Below are positions 1 to 8,448 of a stretch of 11,695 bases of DNA, piece by piece. Within the stretch, counting starts at the first letter, position 1; each line of letters begins with the position of its first letter. Source of the stretch: Bacteroidota bacterium (GTDB taxonomy: Bacteria; Bacteroidota; Bacteroidia; Bacteroidales; FEN-979); the NCBI GenBank assembly GCA_026391755.1, contig JAPLDN010000113.1, forward strand, positions 1 to 11,695, written 5' to 3'. The notes below the pieces were generated by a model. The model was not told where the DNA came from and did not search any database. It was given only the letters and a program-made list of their open reading frames with translations. The position numbers and the translations under genes were made by a program.

Positions 1-1770
1 GCCAATGTGCCATACCGGATAAAGCCATATTACGAGATGGTTAAAAATCCGAAAGATACCATCCTGTTCGATTTCGCTCTGAATGAAAAAATTAATGAGA
101 TGGTTGAACAAACCGGTGCTGATGGCCGATTATTAACAATCAGCGGCGGTGATATTTACAGGGTTAACCTGACCGAAAAGATTCTCGTTTCAATACTGGC
201 TAAATTATGCAATTTTATCCCTGAGGCCGGCATATGGCTCAATACCCAACGTCCCGAATGGAACGATGCAAACAACGCCCTGGTCGGAAACGGGGTTTCA
301 ATAGTAACTCTTTGCTATTTGAGGCGTTCCCTCCAGTTTTGGTCAGAACGGTTTGACGAATCGCATCTTCATGAAATAATTATTTCGGAGGAAGTTTCAA
401 AATTGTTCCAGGCAGTACATTCATTATTTGCCGGCAACACCATGCTTCTCCAAACCGGGTTTTCGGATGCCGACCGGCGCCGGTTTGCAGATGCACTTGG
501 TGAAGCAGCAACGGACTACAGAACTGCCATTTATACTAATTCATTTTCCGGTTTAAAGAAAACAATGCCGGTTAAAACCCTGGCTGAATTTGCAAAACTC
601 AGCGTTGCCTACATTGATCAATCCATAGAAGTAAACAAGCGTGCCGACGGGCTTTACCATTCATATAACTTAATTTCAATTTCTGAAAAAGGGATCTCAA
701 TCCGTCATTTGTACGAAATGCTGGAAGGGCAAGTGGCAGTTTTAAGTTCAGGATATTTATCGGCACAGGAAAGTCTTGATGTGCTTAATTCGTTGAAATG
801 GAGCAATCTATTCCGCCGCGACCAGTATAGTTACCTGCTTTATCCCGACAGGCATTTGCCGAGGTTCGTCGAAAAGAATAATATTCCCCACGGCAAGGTT
901 AAAGAATCAAAATTGCTCAGCAAACTGGTTTCAGGCAATGATTTGTCAATTTTAAGCAAGGATAATTCAGGTAACTTCCATTTTAATGGTAGATTCAGGA
1001 ATGCTTCCGTTTTGGAAAATGCCTTGAACCGGTTGGATCCAGCTGCCTATTCGTCCCTTATTGCCGAAGAGAAAGAAAAGGTTCTGGCAATTTTCGAAGA
1101 GATTTTCGATCATCAGTCGTTCACCGGGCGTTCGGGAACTTTTTATGGGTACGAAGGACTGGGGAGCATATACTGGCATATGGTATCCAAATTGTTGCTT
1201 GCTGCCCAGGAATGTTATTTCAGGGGAATAAGAGCAGGGGCATATCCAGTTGTGCTTGGTAAGATCAAAGATCACTATTACGAAATAAAGGCGGGAATAG
1301 GATTATACAAATCGCCGGAATTGTATGGCGCTTTCCCAACCGATGCTTATTCTCACACCCCGGGAAATGCCGGAGCCCAGCAGCCAGGAATGACCGGGCA
1401 GGTGAAAGAGGACTTTCTTTCGCGGATAAGGGAACTTGGAATCCATATTGAAAACGGGAAGTTAGAATTTCAGCCTTCATTACTAAACCCGAAAGAGTTT
1501 TTGAATCATGAAAGTGAGTTTGAGTATTATGATCTGCAGCGTGAAAAGCGGCAGATTTCACTGAAAGCCGGGCAGCTGGGCTTCACGTTTTGCCAGGTTC
1601 CAATAATATACACTGCTTCCGTCGAAGATAAAACCTTTTTAACATTCAGCAGCGGGAAGGAAATTTCAATTCCGGGGAATACAATTGGAAAAGAAATATC
1701 TGCCAAAATATTTCAGCGTACCGGAGAACTGGCCCGGGTAGATGTTTTGATCCGCGATCTTGTTAATTAG
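1..1770 (+). CDS. GH94-like inverting phosphorylase, probable GH149 beta-1,3-oligoglucan phosphorylase, C-terminal part (5' end off window)
   Basis: The reading frame is open through the left edge (Ala-Asn precede the GTG at 7), so this is most likely the C-terminal portion of a larger protein rather than a GTG-started gene. Residues below are counted from that GTG. A PEWNDANN motif (Trp85-Asn86-Asp87, bases 259-267) matches the catalytic WND motif of GH94-type (alpha/alpha)6 phosphorylases, where the Asp is the general acid. A segment at residues 449-466 with His450, a Gln-Gln pair (458-459) and Thr463-Gly464 resembles their phosphate-binding loops. The family's reaction is phosphorolysis of a beta-glucan oligosaccharide to alpha-glucose 1-phosphate and a shortened chain in the cytoplasm. 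GH149 is favoured over GH94 or GH161 because GH149 enzymes are large (about 1100 residues), occur in Gram-negative bacteria and act on beta-1,3-glucans, as do the neighbours. The family assignment is inference from motif and context; a related but uncharacterised phosphorylase is possible. The stop codon lies 40 bases before the GH17 gene. Confidence 0.65.
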   Translation, partial: ANVPYRIKPYYEMVKNPKDTILFDFALNEKINEMVEQTGADGRLLTISGGDIYRVNLTEKILVSILAKLCNFIPEAGIWLNTQRPEWNDANNALVGNGVSIVTLCYLRRSLQFWSERFDESHLHEIIISEEVSKLFQAVHSLFAGNTMLLQTGFSDADRRRFADALGEAATDYRTAIYTNSFSGLKKTMPVKTLAEFAKLSVAYIDQSIEVNKRADGLYHSYNLISISEKGISIRHLYEMLEGQVAVLSSGYLSAQESLDVLNSLKWSNLFRRDQYSYLLYPDRHLPRFVEKNNIPHGKVKESKLLSKLVSGNDLSILSKDNSGNFHFNGRFRNASVLENALNRLDPAAYSSLIAEEKEKVLAIFEEIFDHQSFTGRSGTFYGYEGLGSIYWHMVSKLLLAAQECYFRGIRAGAYPVVLGKIKDHYYEIKAGIGLYKSPELYGAFPTDAYSHTPGNAGAQQPGMTGQVKEDFLSRIRELGIHIENGKLEFQPSLLNPKEFLNHESEFEYYDLQREKRQISLKAGQLGFTFCQVPIIYTASVEDKTFLTFSSGKEISIPGNTIGKEISAKIFQRTGELARVDVLIRDLVN

Positions 1771-1810
1771 CCAAATTCTGAAATCAATGCATGTGAAATA
1801 AATTTACTGA

Positions 1811-2728
1811 ATGAATTTTTATAAAACATTTCGTCTTATTAGAGGGAAAGCACTATGCTACTCAGGATACAGGCACGGGCAGAGCCCTGATTCGGGTGTG
1901 TATCCTGCTTATGAACAGATAAAGGAAGACCTGCTCATACTTCAGAAACATTGTGCATACATCCGTTTGTACGATTGCAGCTTGCATGCCGAAACAGTTC
2001 TGAAAGTTATCGACCTGGAAAAACTTGACCTCAAAGTTATGCTTGGTGCCTATATTGGTGCTGAACTGAATAATTTTGGTTGTCCTTGGGGCACCATCTA
2101 TACAGAAGAAGAACTGCAAAAGAATAAGAAAAATAACCTGAAACAAATCAGGAAACTCATAAAACTGGCTAATCAATACCCTGATATTATTTTTTCACTT
2201 TCGGCGGGCAATGAAGCTACCGTTGACTGGACCGATCATTATGTGTCGGTTGAAAAAGTGATCAGCTATGTGAAGATGATAAAAAAAGAAGCCAGACAGC
2301 CCGTTACTTTCTGTGAAAGTTATGTCCCCTGGTACGACAAACTAAAACGCCTGGTGGATGAAGTCGATTTTATTTCAATTCATTCTTACCCGATCTGGGA
2401 GTATAAACATATTCACGAAGCCATGGAATACACGAAACAGAATTACCAGGGCATTGCCGACAGATATCCTGATAAGCCTGTTATTATTACCGAAGCAGGC
2501 TGGGCAACGAATTCAAGCGGCCGTGGTATCAATCCTGAAAATGCAAGCGAGGAATTCCAGGCCATCTATTATAACGACCTGGTTGAGTGGAGCGAAAAAG
2601 AAGGTATTCTGACTTTTGTTTTCGAGGCATTTGATGAGCCCTGGAAAGGCTCGCCAGAAGCCCTCGAACCCGAAAAACACTGGGGTTTGTTTAATGTAGA
2701 CCGAAAACCTAAAAAAGTATTTCAATAA
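1811..2728 (+). CDS. GH17 beta-1,3-glucan-active enzyme, cytoplasmic (first copy)
   Basis: This 305-residue protein is a single GH17 (beta/alpha)8 domain. Glu135 in the SAGNEATV segment is the expected acid/base and Glu228 in VIITEAGWA the expected nucleophile. The 93-residue spacing fits strands 4 and 7 of a clan GH-A retaining enzyme. The IRLYDCS segment near residue 52 and FISIHSYPIWE near residue 193 are also typical of bacterial GH17. The N-terminus is polar and charged with no signal peptide or lipobox, so the enzyme is predicted to be cytoplasmic. There it would act on imported beta-1,3-gluco-oligosaccharides, either hydrolysing them or transferring glucosyl units; the sequence does not settle which. 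ATG at 1811 is the first start in frame after the upstream stop codon, and no Shine-Dalgarno is visible, as is usual in Bacteroidota. Sampled G+C is close to that of the upstream gene and higher than that of the genes downstream. Confidence 0.88.
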   Translation: MNFYKTFRLIRGKALCYSGYRHGQSPDSGVYPAYEQIKEDLLILQKHCAYIRLYDCSLHAETVLKVIDLEKLDLKVMLGAYIGAELNNFGCPWGTIYTEEELQKNKKNNLKQIRKLIKLANQYPDIIFSLSAGNEATVDWTDHYVSVEKVISYVKMIKKEARQPVTFCESYVPWYDKLKRLVDEVDFISIHSYPIWEYKHIHEAMEYTKQNYQGIADRYPDKPVIITEAGWATNSSGRGINPENASEEFQAIYYNDLVEWSEKEGILTFVFEAFDEPWKGSPEALEPEKHWGLFNVDRKPKKVFQ

Positions 2729-2809
2729 GCCGAGATCCTGTAAAATGGCAAGAAAAAAATCCGATTGTTCGCTGATTAATCTAATACTAATTTAAACAAA
2801 ACAAACAGA

Positions 2810-4261
2810 ATGGAGCATTATATAACAAAGCCGGAAGATATTGTGCCAATTGGACAAAAGTTAGCCTTTGGTGCAGGAAGCTTAGCCAATCAGTTATTCC
2901 CTGCGGCTGTCGGAGCATATATGGGAGCAGTTGTAATTATTTTTGGAATGGATCCTTATCTAGCGGGTATCTTATCTGCTATACCCCGCTTTCTGGATGC
3001 AATCCTGGATCCAATAATGGGTTACATTTCTGATAATACACGTTCGAAGTGGGGACGCAGGAAACCCTATATTTTCATAGGTTCTATTGTTACCAGTATC
3101 CTTTTCATCATTATGTGGCAGGTTTTTATCGGACATTCTCAGATGTTCAATTTTTGGTACATCCTTATTATTTCATTATTTTTTTACATTGGTTTGACTG
3201 TTTTTGCAGCACCACTTATTGGTCTTGGATATGAATTGACACCCGATTATAATGAACGAACCCGATTAATGGCGGTATCCCAGTTTTTAGGTCAGTTTGC
3301 ATGGATGATATCTCCATGGTTTCTATATATTATTTATAATTTTTATGGTAAAGATCCCCATATGGCGGCTGCAGGTTCCCGGCATCTCGCTGTTTACATA
3401 GGGTTTTTATGCTTGATACTTGGCGTTTTACCGGCTTTATTCTGCAAAGAAATAGACCAGACTAATATATCTGGTCAATCGAAATTGTCGTTAAAGAATC
3501 TTGCTGAAAACATGAAACATTTCTTTAAAGGATTTGCAGAGACAGTTAAAAATGTACCTTTTTTACGTCTTTGCGGAGCTACATTTTGTGTGTTTAATGG
3601 TTTTCAATTAATCGCATCATTCAGTGTTTTTATCATTATGTATTATGTTTTTCCAAAAGGACAGGAAGTTCAGGATATTTCAACTCTGTGGATTGGTTTG
3701 TTTGGTACCGTAAGTTCATTTGCTACTGCATTTTTAGTAATTCCAATTATAACTTTTATGTCAGGCAAATTAGGGAAAAGAAATGCCTTTATTATATCCA
3801 TTGTTATCTCAACAGTTGGCTATATTTTGAAATGGTGGGCGTTTCAATATGCTATAGAAACACACTGGTTAATGTTTGTGCCGCTTCCTTTAATTTCTTT
3901 TGGAATCGGTGGTTTATTCACCCTGATGATGTCAATGACCGCCGATGTATGCGACTACGATGAATTGAAAAACGGGATGCCACGTAAAGAAGCCACTTTT
4001 GGCGCAATTTACTGGTGGATGGTAAAACTTGGAACTTCTCTTGCAGTTTTATTTGGCGGGTTTGTTCTTAGCGGAGTAGGATTTGACCCTGCTCTCCCTA
4101 CTCAAACTATGGATACGCTTACAAAACTTCGTCTTGCAGATATCATTATTCCTGTAGTTACCGGGCTGTTAGCGATTTTGATTATGTGGAACTATGATAT
4201 TACCGAAAAAAGAGCCCGTGAAATACGAAGTACATTAGTTGAACGCAGGGGAGAGTTATAA
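2810..4261 (+). CDS. GPH-family (MelB-like) sugar:cation symporter
   Basis: The 483-residue product is strongly hydrophobic with about 12 predicted membrane helices and belongs to the glycoside-pentoside-hexuronide:cation symporters (MFS superfamily, inner membrane). The helix II signature is clear: Asp63-Ala-Ile-Leu-Asp67-Pro68 followed by MGYISDNT and the basic loop RSKWGRRKP, matching the MelB DAINDP...G region. Asp63 and Asp67 align with MelB Asp55 and Asp59, which bind the coupling cation, whereas the MelB Asn58 position is Leu66. A second family signature, ADVCDYDEL followed by RKEATFGAIYWW, lies before helix XI. Lying between two GH17 genes, it most likely imports laminari-oligosaccharides or gentiobiose-like products for cytoplasmic breakdown; substrate and coupling ion are inferred. 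The 81-base gap upstream coincides with a drop in G+C. Confidence 0.9.
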   Translation: MEHYITKPEDIVPIGQKLAFGAGSLANQLFPAAVGAYMGAVVIIFGMDPYLAGILSAIPRFLDAILDPIMGYISDNTRSKWGRRKPYIFIGSIVTSILFIIMWQVFIGHSQMFNFWYILIISLFFYIGLTVFAAPLIGLGYELTPDYNERTRLMAVSQFLGQFAWMISPWFLYIIYNFYGKDPHMAAAGSRHLAVYIGFLCLILGVLPALFCKEIDQTNISGQSKLSLKNLAENMKHFFKGFAETVKNVPFLRLCGATFCVFNGFQLIASFSVFIIMYYVFPKGQEVQDISTLWIGLFGTVSSFATAFLVIPIITFMSGKLGKRNAFIISIVISTVGYILKWWAFQYAIETHWLMFVPLPLISFGIGGLFTLMMSMTADVCDYDELKNGMPRKEATFGAIYWWMVKLGTSLAVLFGGFVLSGVGFDPALPTQTMDTLTKLRLADIIIPVVTGLLAILIMWNYDITEKRAREIRSTLVERRGEL

Positions 4262-4306
4262 TCGGAAGGGATTATCTGTTTAATACTATCTTTAAAATTA
4301 AAAGAT

Positions 4307-5194
4307 ATGTCGGTAAGAGAAGAAAAAATTATGGCTTTGGCAGGAGTAGATTTTGCCAATAAAACCAAAGTTGAAATACAGGATCTGTTCAGAAAAGTTT
4401 TGAATGAAGGAACGCACGGACTCTGTTTCAGCCCATATGAAGAAGGGCAAAAGCCGGGAAATGTACTTTCTGAAAATCAAATCAGAAGAAGAATGGGAAT
4501 AATAAAACCTTACACAAAGTGGGTTCGTTCTTTTTCCTGTATTGAAGGCAATGAGTTGGTCCCGAAAATTGCCAAAGAGTTTGGCATTAAAACTTTGGTT
4601 GGCGCCTGGTTAGGTAAAGAGGTTGATAAAAATGAACAGGAAATTGCAGCGCTTATCAAATTAGCAAAAGAAGGCTATGTCGATATAGCTGCTGTTGGAA
4701 ATGAAGTATTATATCGTCATGATTTGACCGAAATTAAACTTTTAGATTGTATTTATAAAGTAAAAGCTGCAATTCCGAACGTACCCGTTGGATATGTTGA
4801 TGCATATTATGAATTCTCTGCCCGTCCAAAAATCACGGAGGCATGTGATGTTATTTTAGCAAACTGCTATCCGTTCTGGGAATGCTGTCAGCTGGAATAT
4901 TCACTGATGTATATGAAAACAATGTTTTACCAGGCTCTGCACGCAGGTGGAGGCCTTAAAAATGTAATTATATCAGAAACCGGATGGCCTAGTCAGGGAG
5001 AAGATTACAAAGGAGCGCAGCCTTCCATGGAAAATGCAATGAAATATTTTATCAATACTCAATTATGGTCAAAAGAAGAAGATGTTGATATTTTTTACTT
5101 TACTTCGTTTGACGAATCATGGAAAGTTGGTGCCGAAGGCGATGTAGGAGCTTTCTGGGGAATCTGGGATAAAAATGAAAATATCAAATACTGA
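4307..5194 (+). CDS. GH17 beta-1,3-glucan-active enzyme, cytoplasmic (second, divergent copy)
   Basis: This 295-residue protein is again a bare GH17 domain without a signal peptide. Glu133 in AVGNEV is the likely acid/base and Glu224 in IISETGWPS the likely nucleophile, 91 residues apart. The VRSFSC segment near residue 64 and FYFTSFDESWK near residue 263 are further family marks. The motifs differ from the copy upstream of the transporter (VRSFSC against IRLYDCS, SETGWPS against TEAGWAT), and the N-terminus is quite different, so the two are separate GH17 lineages rather than a recent duplication. A plausible split is one hydrolase acting from chain ends and one enzyme with different length preference or transglycosylase activity; this is inference. 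ATG at 4307 follows the transporter stop by 45 bases. An in-frame ATG at 4331 is an alternative, and starting there would not remove any catalytic motif. Confidence 0.88.
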   Translation: MSVREEKIMALAGVDFANKTKVEIQDLFRKVLNEGTHGLCFSPYEEGQKPGNVLSENQIRRRMGIIKPYTKWVRSFSCIEGNELVPKIAKEFGIKTLVGAWLGKEVDKNEQEIAALIKLAKEGYVDIAAVGNEVLYRHDLTEIKLLDCIYKVKAAIPNVPVGYVDAYYEFSARPKITEACDVILANCYPFWECCQLEYSLMYMKTMFYQALHAGGGLKNVIISETGWPSQGEDYKGAQPSMENAMKYFINTQLWSKEEDVDIFYFTSFDESWKVGAEGDVGAFWGIWDKNENIKY

Positions 5195-5292
5195 TATGAA
5201 TAGATCTGAAATCATTGCAACTATGAAAAAATGTAAATAAAACTGATTCAAATCGCAAAAAGGCATCTATTAACCCGTAAAATAATAATACT

Positions 5293-8200
5293 ATGAAAAA
5301 AGCTTTATTGGCAGTTGTTTTTTTCTTGTTTACAACAACTTATACTCTGGCGCAGGCTGACCAGGTATCTGTTGTTAATAACAATAAAGGATTTAAGCTA
5401 TTGGTCAATGGTAACAATTTTATGATTAATGGCATGAATTGGGATTACTTTCCTATTGGTACCAATTATACCTATAGTTTGTGGAAGCAACCGGATGATT
5501 TTATTAAAACCGCACTTGATATGGAAATGCCCTTGTTAAAAAACATGGGGGTAAATGCCATTCGTGTGTATGTCGGCATTCAGCCAAAGTGGATTAAGTA
5601 TATCTACGAGAAATATGGTATCTACACAATGCTAAATCATTCTTTCGGAAGATATGGTCTGACATTAAAGGGCACTTGGTTCCCGAATACTGATTATTCT
5701 GATTCACGTGTGCACGACCTGCTTCTCAAGGAAGTGACCGGGATGGTGGAAGATTATAAAAATACTCCGGGTTTGCTCGTGTATTTATTAGGCAATGAAA
5801 ACAATTACGGACTTTTCTGGCGTGGAGCTGAAACGGAAGATATTCCCGTCGAGCAAAGAAAATCAACCCTTGATGCCAAAGAATTGTATAAACTTTTTAA
5901 CGAAGCAGCTCTGGCAATGAAAACTATCGATAATTCTCATCCTGTAGCAATATGTAATGGAGATATCCTTTTCCTTAATATTATTGCCGAGGAGTGCAAA
6001 GATATTGATATTCTTGGCTGTAATATGTATCGCGGTGTTTCGTTTACAGACGCATTTCAAAAAACAAAAGAAGGATTAAAAAAACCAATCATGTTTACCG
6101 AGTTTGGCGCTGACGCTTTTAATGCCATCAGCAATGAAGAAGATCAGCAATCCCAGGCGTACTACTTGACAAACAATTGGAAAGAAATTTATGAAAATGC
6201 AGCAGGTTTAGGAAAAGCAAACAATTGCATCGGAGGATTTACTTTTCAGTTCAGTGATGGATGGTGGAAATATAAGCAAACCGATAATTTAAACATTCAT
6301 GACACTCATGCTTCCTGGTCTAATGGCGGTTACAACGATTATAAACCAGGAGAGAATAATATGAATGAGGAGTGGTTCGGGATATGCGCAAAAGGTCAAA
6401 CAGATGAAAGAGGACATTATCAATTATATCCTCGTGCTGCATATTATGCATTACAACAAGCTCATCAATTAAATCCGTTTGCCAATAATGTAACAGCCGA
6501 TTCGATAACCAGGTATTTTTCAAATATCCGGTTAACAAACGAAGTTTTAAAAGCCAGGGGCGATAACGCTTCTTTGATTACTGAAATGGCAAAAAAGATA
6601 AATATTAATGTAAGGGCGGAAATAACTACTTTCAGTACCGGCGGCGATAAAATTACCACGCCGAAAGAAAAAGACGCTTCAGCTGTAACTCAGACTTATC
6701 CGAGTTTTCTTGGTTTTGACCATATGGAGTCCTTTTATATTGGAGTTGAAGCGAAACCTACCGAAAATATAAAAGCAAATGTATCTTTCAATATTCTCGG
6801 ACATGTAGCCGAAAATCCGATTGATGAAATATTTTATGAAAATCATGGTCGCCCTCAGACTGTAGAAACTAATCAGGGTCCTTATGCTATACCTTCAATA
6901 AATCGAATACAAGTATATAATTTCGATTTTACCTGGGTAAATAAATGGTTTAATCTTACAAGTTTTTATCGTACAGGGCATTATCACTGGGGATACGAAG
7001 GTGATTTTTTCGGATTATATCCGGAAGCAAATTATGGACCAAACATTGATATTTATAATGGCGACGCACCTTTTGGTTTTGAGTTCGAGGGTAAAAAAGC
7101 ACTGGATGGTTTAAAAGTTGCTTTTGGCCCTGAGCTTTGGTGGGGCGCGAATCCGGCAATATTGGTAAAATACAGCCGAAAACTGGGAATCTTTACGTTA
7201 ACCGGAATTTATCATGAAGATTTAGCCCAAAATACCGCGGCTCAAAGTTCCTTTGCCATCCCTACTCCGCAAAACCGGAGAGCTTTACTGGACGTAAAAG
7301 CAAATTTTGGAAAAGTTGTTCTCGATCTTGGTGGTTTATGGTCAGGTCAGCCAAGAAACGGTGAAACGTTTCAGTTAGTTGACGGTAGTCCGGGAAATTA
7401 TATAGTATATCAGGACAAAATAACATCAATGGACAATTGGGGAGGGAAAGCTAAAATAACCTTCTCGTCCGGACCAGTCAATATATATGCGCAGGGAGCG
7501 GTGATGGGACTGGTTGCCAGTGGTGGTGCAGATTATACGAAAACTTTTACCGGATGGCGTCTTAAAGATTGCGGAAGCGGCAACCAGTATAATTTTTTAA
7601 TGGGCATGACATATACAATAGGTGATTTTCAGATAGCTCCGAATTTCTTATGGCAAAAACCCATTGTAGGACCAATATCAAGCGATGTCCCTGCTCCCGG
7701 AAGACCGAGAAATATAATTGATGACCCGTTTGCTGTCAGGCAAAACAGGGAAACCACGGCTGGTGAACTTTTAATTGCGTACGATCCTACACCCGGCACC
7801 TGGATGTGGGCATGGGATAATGATGAGATGGAAGATGCTCCCTTTGCAATCAGTGCCGATTTTGTTTATCGTCATCTGCCTACAACACAGGATGCTGCAA
7901 TAGGTATTATGGCAAACGGACGTACGCTTTTTGCTTTCCCCGGTGCGCCACCCGCACATGATTTATGGGAGATCAGTTCAAGGATTGTGTCAAAAATTAC
8001 TCCCGACTTTGGATTTATTGTAAATCTTTACGGGGGTACGGGCCAGGCAAATGGAAGTGATGGAAGATTGATCAGCCGTTTTGGTACTGATGTACGACTG
8101 GTTTACAAAAAACTCAAACTAATTTCAGCTGTTAAAGTTAATGATTGGGGACCATACGATTATCATCGCGACTTTAACTTAACTTACCCTCTTCAGTTAA

Positions 8201-8430
8201 TGGCAGATCTGTCGTATTCTGTTTCAAAGCGCAAATGGTTTATCCTGCCTGAAACAAAAGTGGGCCTTCGTTGTACATGGCGCAGCCTTGACCAGTATTC
8301 ACCACGATATTGCCCTGTAAAAACACTGGACAATTCCGGCAATTGGGTGCCTGACCCTACCGCAGTGGGATATGGAAATGGTGATGAATGGGAAATCAGA
8401 TTTTACCTTCACTTTAATTTTGGCAAATAA
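5293..8430 (+). CDS. Secreted clan GH-A glycosidase domain fused to a predicted outer-membrane beta-barrel
   Basis: The product has 1045 residues. Residues 1-22 form a signal peptide (Lys-Lys, hydrophobic core, cleavage probably after LAQA). Residues about 30-390 look like a GH2-C/GH5-type TIM barrel: MINGMNWDYFP, NAIRVYVG, acid/base Glu169 in LLGNENN, probable nucleophile Glu270 in MFTEFGAD, and a strand-8-like GGFTFQFSDGWW. GH72-like folds are a looser alternative. A helical linker spans about 390-460. From about 475 to the end the sequence changes to repeated amphipathic strands rich in Tyr, Phe, Trp and Gly with polar turns, finishing in EIRFYLHFNFGK, an aromatic terminal strand of the kind seen in outer-membrane barrels. 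No plug domain or TonB box is visible, so it does not look like a SusC transporter. The glycosidase would sit at a pore mouth, probably on the periplasmic side because both ends of such barrels usually face inward. Specificity is inferred from context as a beta-glucan. The domain assignment of the C-terminal half is less certain than that of the N-terminal half. Confidence 0.8.
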   Translation: MKKALLAVVFFLFTTTYTLAQADQVSVVNNNKGFKLLVNGNNFMINGMNWDYFPIGTNYTYSLWKQPDDFIKTALDMEMPLLKNMGVNAIRVYVGIQPKWIKYIYEKYGIYTMLNHSFGRYGLTLKGTWFPNTDYSDSRVHDLLLKEVTGMVEDYKNTPGLLVYLLGNENNYGLFWRGAETEDIPVEQRKSTLDAKELYKLFNEAALAMKTIDNSHPVAICNGDILFLNIIAEECKDIDILGCNMYRGVSFTDAFQKTKEGLKKPIMFTEFGADAFNAISNEEDQQSQAYYLTNNWKEIYENAAGLGKANNCIGGFTFQFSDGWWKYKQTDNLNIHDTHASWSNGGYNDYKPGENNMNEEWFGICAKGQTDERGHYQLYPRAAYYALQQAHQLNPFANNVTADSITRYFSNIRLTNEVLKARGDNASLITEMAKKININVRAEITTFSTGGDKITTPKEKDASAVTQTYPSFLGFDHMESFYIGVEAKPTENIKANVSFNILGHVAENPIDEIFYENHGRPQTVETNQGPYAIPSINRIQVYNFDFTWVNKWFNLTSFYRTGHYHWGYEGDFFGLYPEANYGPNIDIYNGDAPFGFEFEGKKALDGLKVAFGPELWWGANPAILVKYSRKLGIFTLTGIYHEDLAQNTAAQSSFAIPTPQNRRALLDVKANFGKVVLDLGGLWSGQPRNGETFQLVDGSPGNYIVYQDKITSMDNWGGKAKITFSSGPVNIYAQGAVMGLVASGGADYTKTFTGWRLKDCGSGNQYNFLMGMTYTIGDFQIAPNFLWQKPIVGPISSDVPAPGRPRNIIDDPFAVRQNRETTAGELLIAYDPTPGTWMWAWDNDEMEDAPFAISADFVYRHLPTTQDAAIGIMANGRTLFAFPGAPPAHDLWEISSRIVSKITPDFGFIVNLYGGTGQANGSDGRLISRFGTDVRLVYKKLKLISAVKVNDWGPYDYHRDFNLTYPLQLMADLSYSVSKRKWFILPETKVGLRCTWRSLDQYSPRYCPVKTLDNSGNWVPDPTAVGYGNGDEWEIRFYLHFNFGK

Positions 8431-8448
8431 TCAAAAAAATTGATAAAG

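Noticed and set aside
7..9. GTG at 7 as a true start codon
   Set aside because: The frame stays open to the window edge and the catalytic WND motif would lie too close to the N-terminus for a GH94-type enzyme, so the gene is cut rather than started here.
967..1561. Two open frames of about 100 codons on the minus strand inside the phosphorylase gene
   Set aside because: They are antisense to a well-supported coding frame, show no recognisable motif and have no start context; chance frames.
2765..2793. Possible Bacteroidota-type promoter before the transporter (TTG, about 20 bases, then TAATTTAA)
   Set aside because: Both elements match the TTTG / TAnnTTTG consensus only partly, and such AT-rich matches are expected by chance; not listed as a feature.
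5195..5292. 98-base gap before the barrel fusion as a terminator or promoter region
   Set aside because: No stem-loop followed by a T run and no clear promoter boxes could be found by eye; the gap is simply AT-rich.
5293..8430. SusC-type TonB-dependent transporter for the barrel protein
   Set aside because: There is no carboxypeptidase-like domain, plug domain or TonB box; the N-terminal region is a glycosidase instead.
8440..8448. TTG at 8440 as the start of the binding lipoprotein
   Set aside because: The ATG nine bases downstream gives a better-formed lipoprotein signal and is the commoner start codon.
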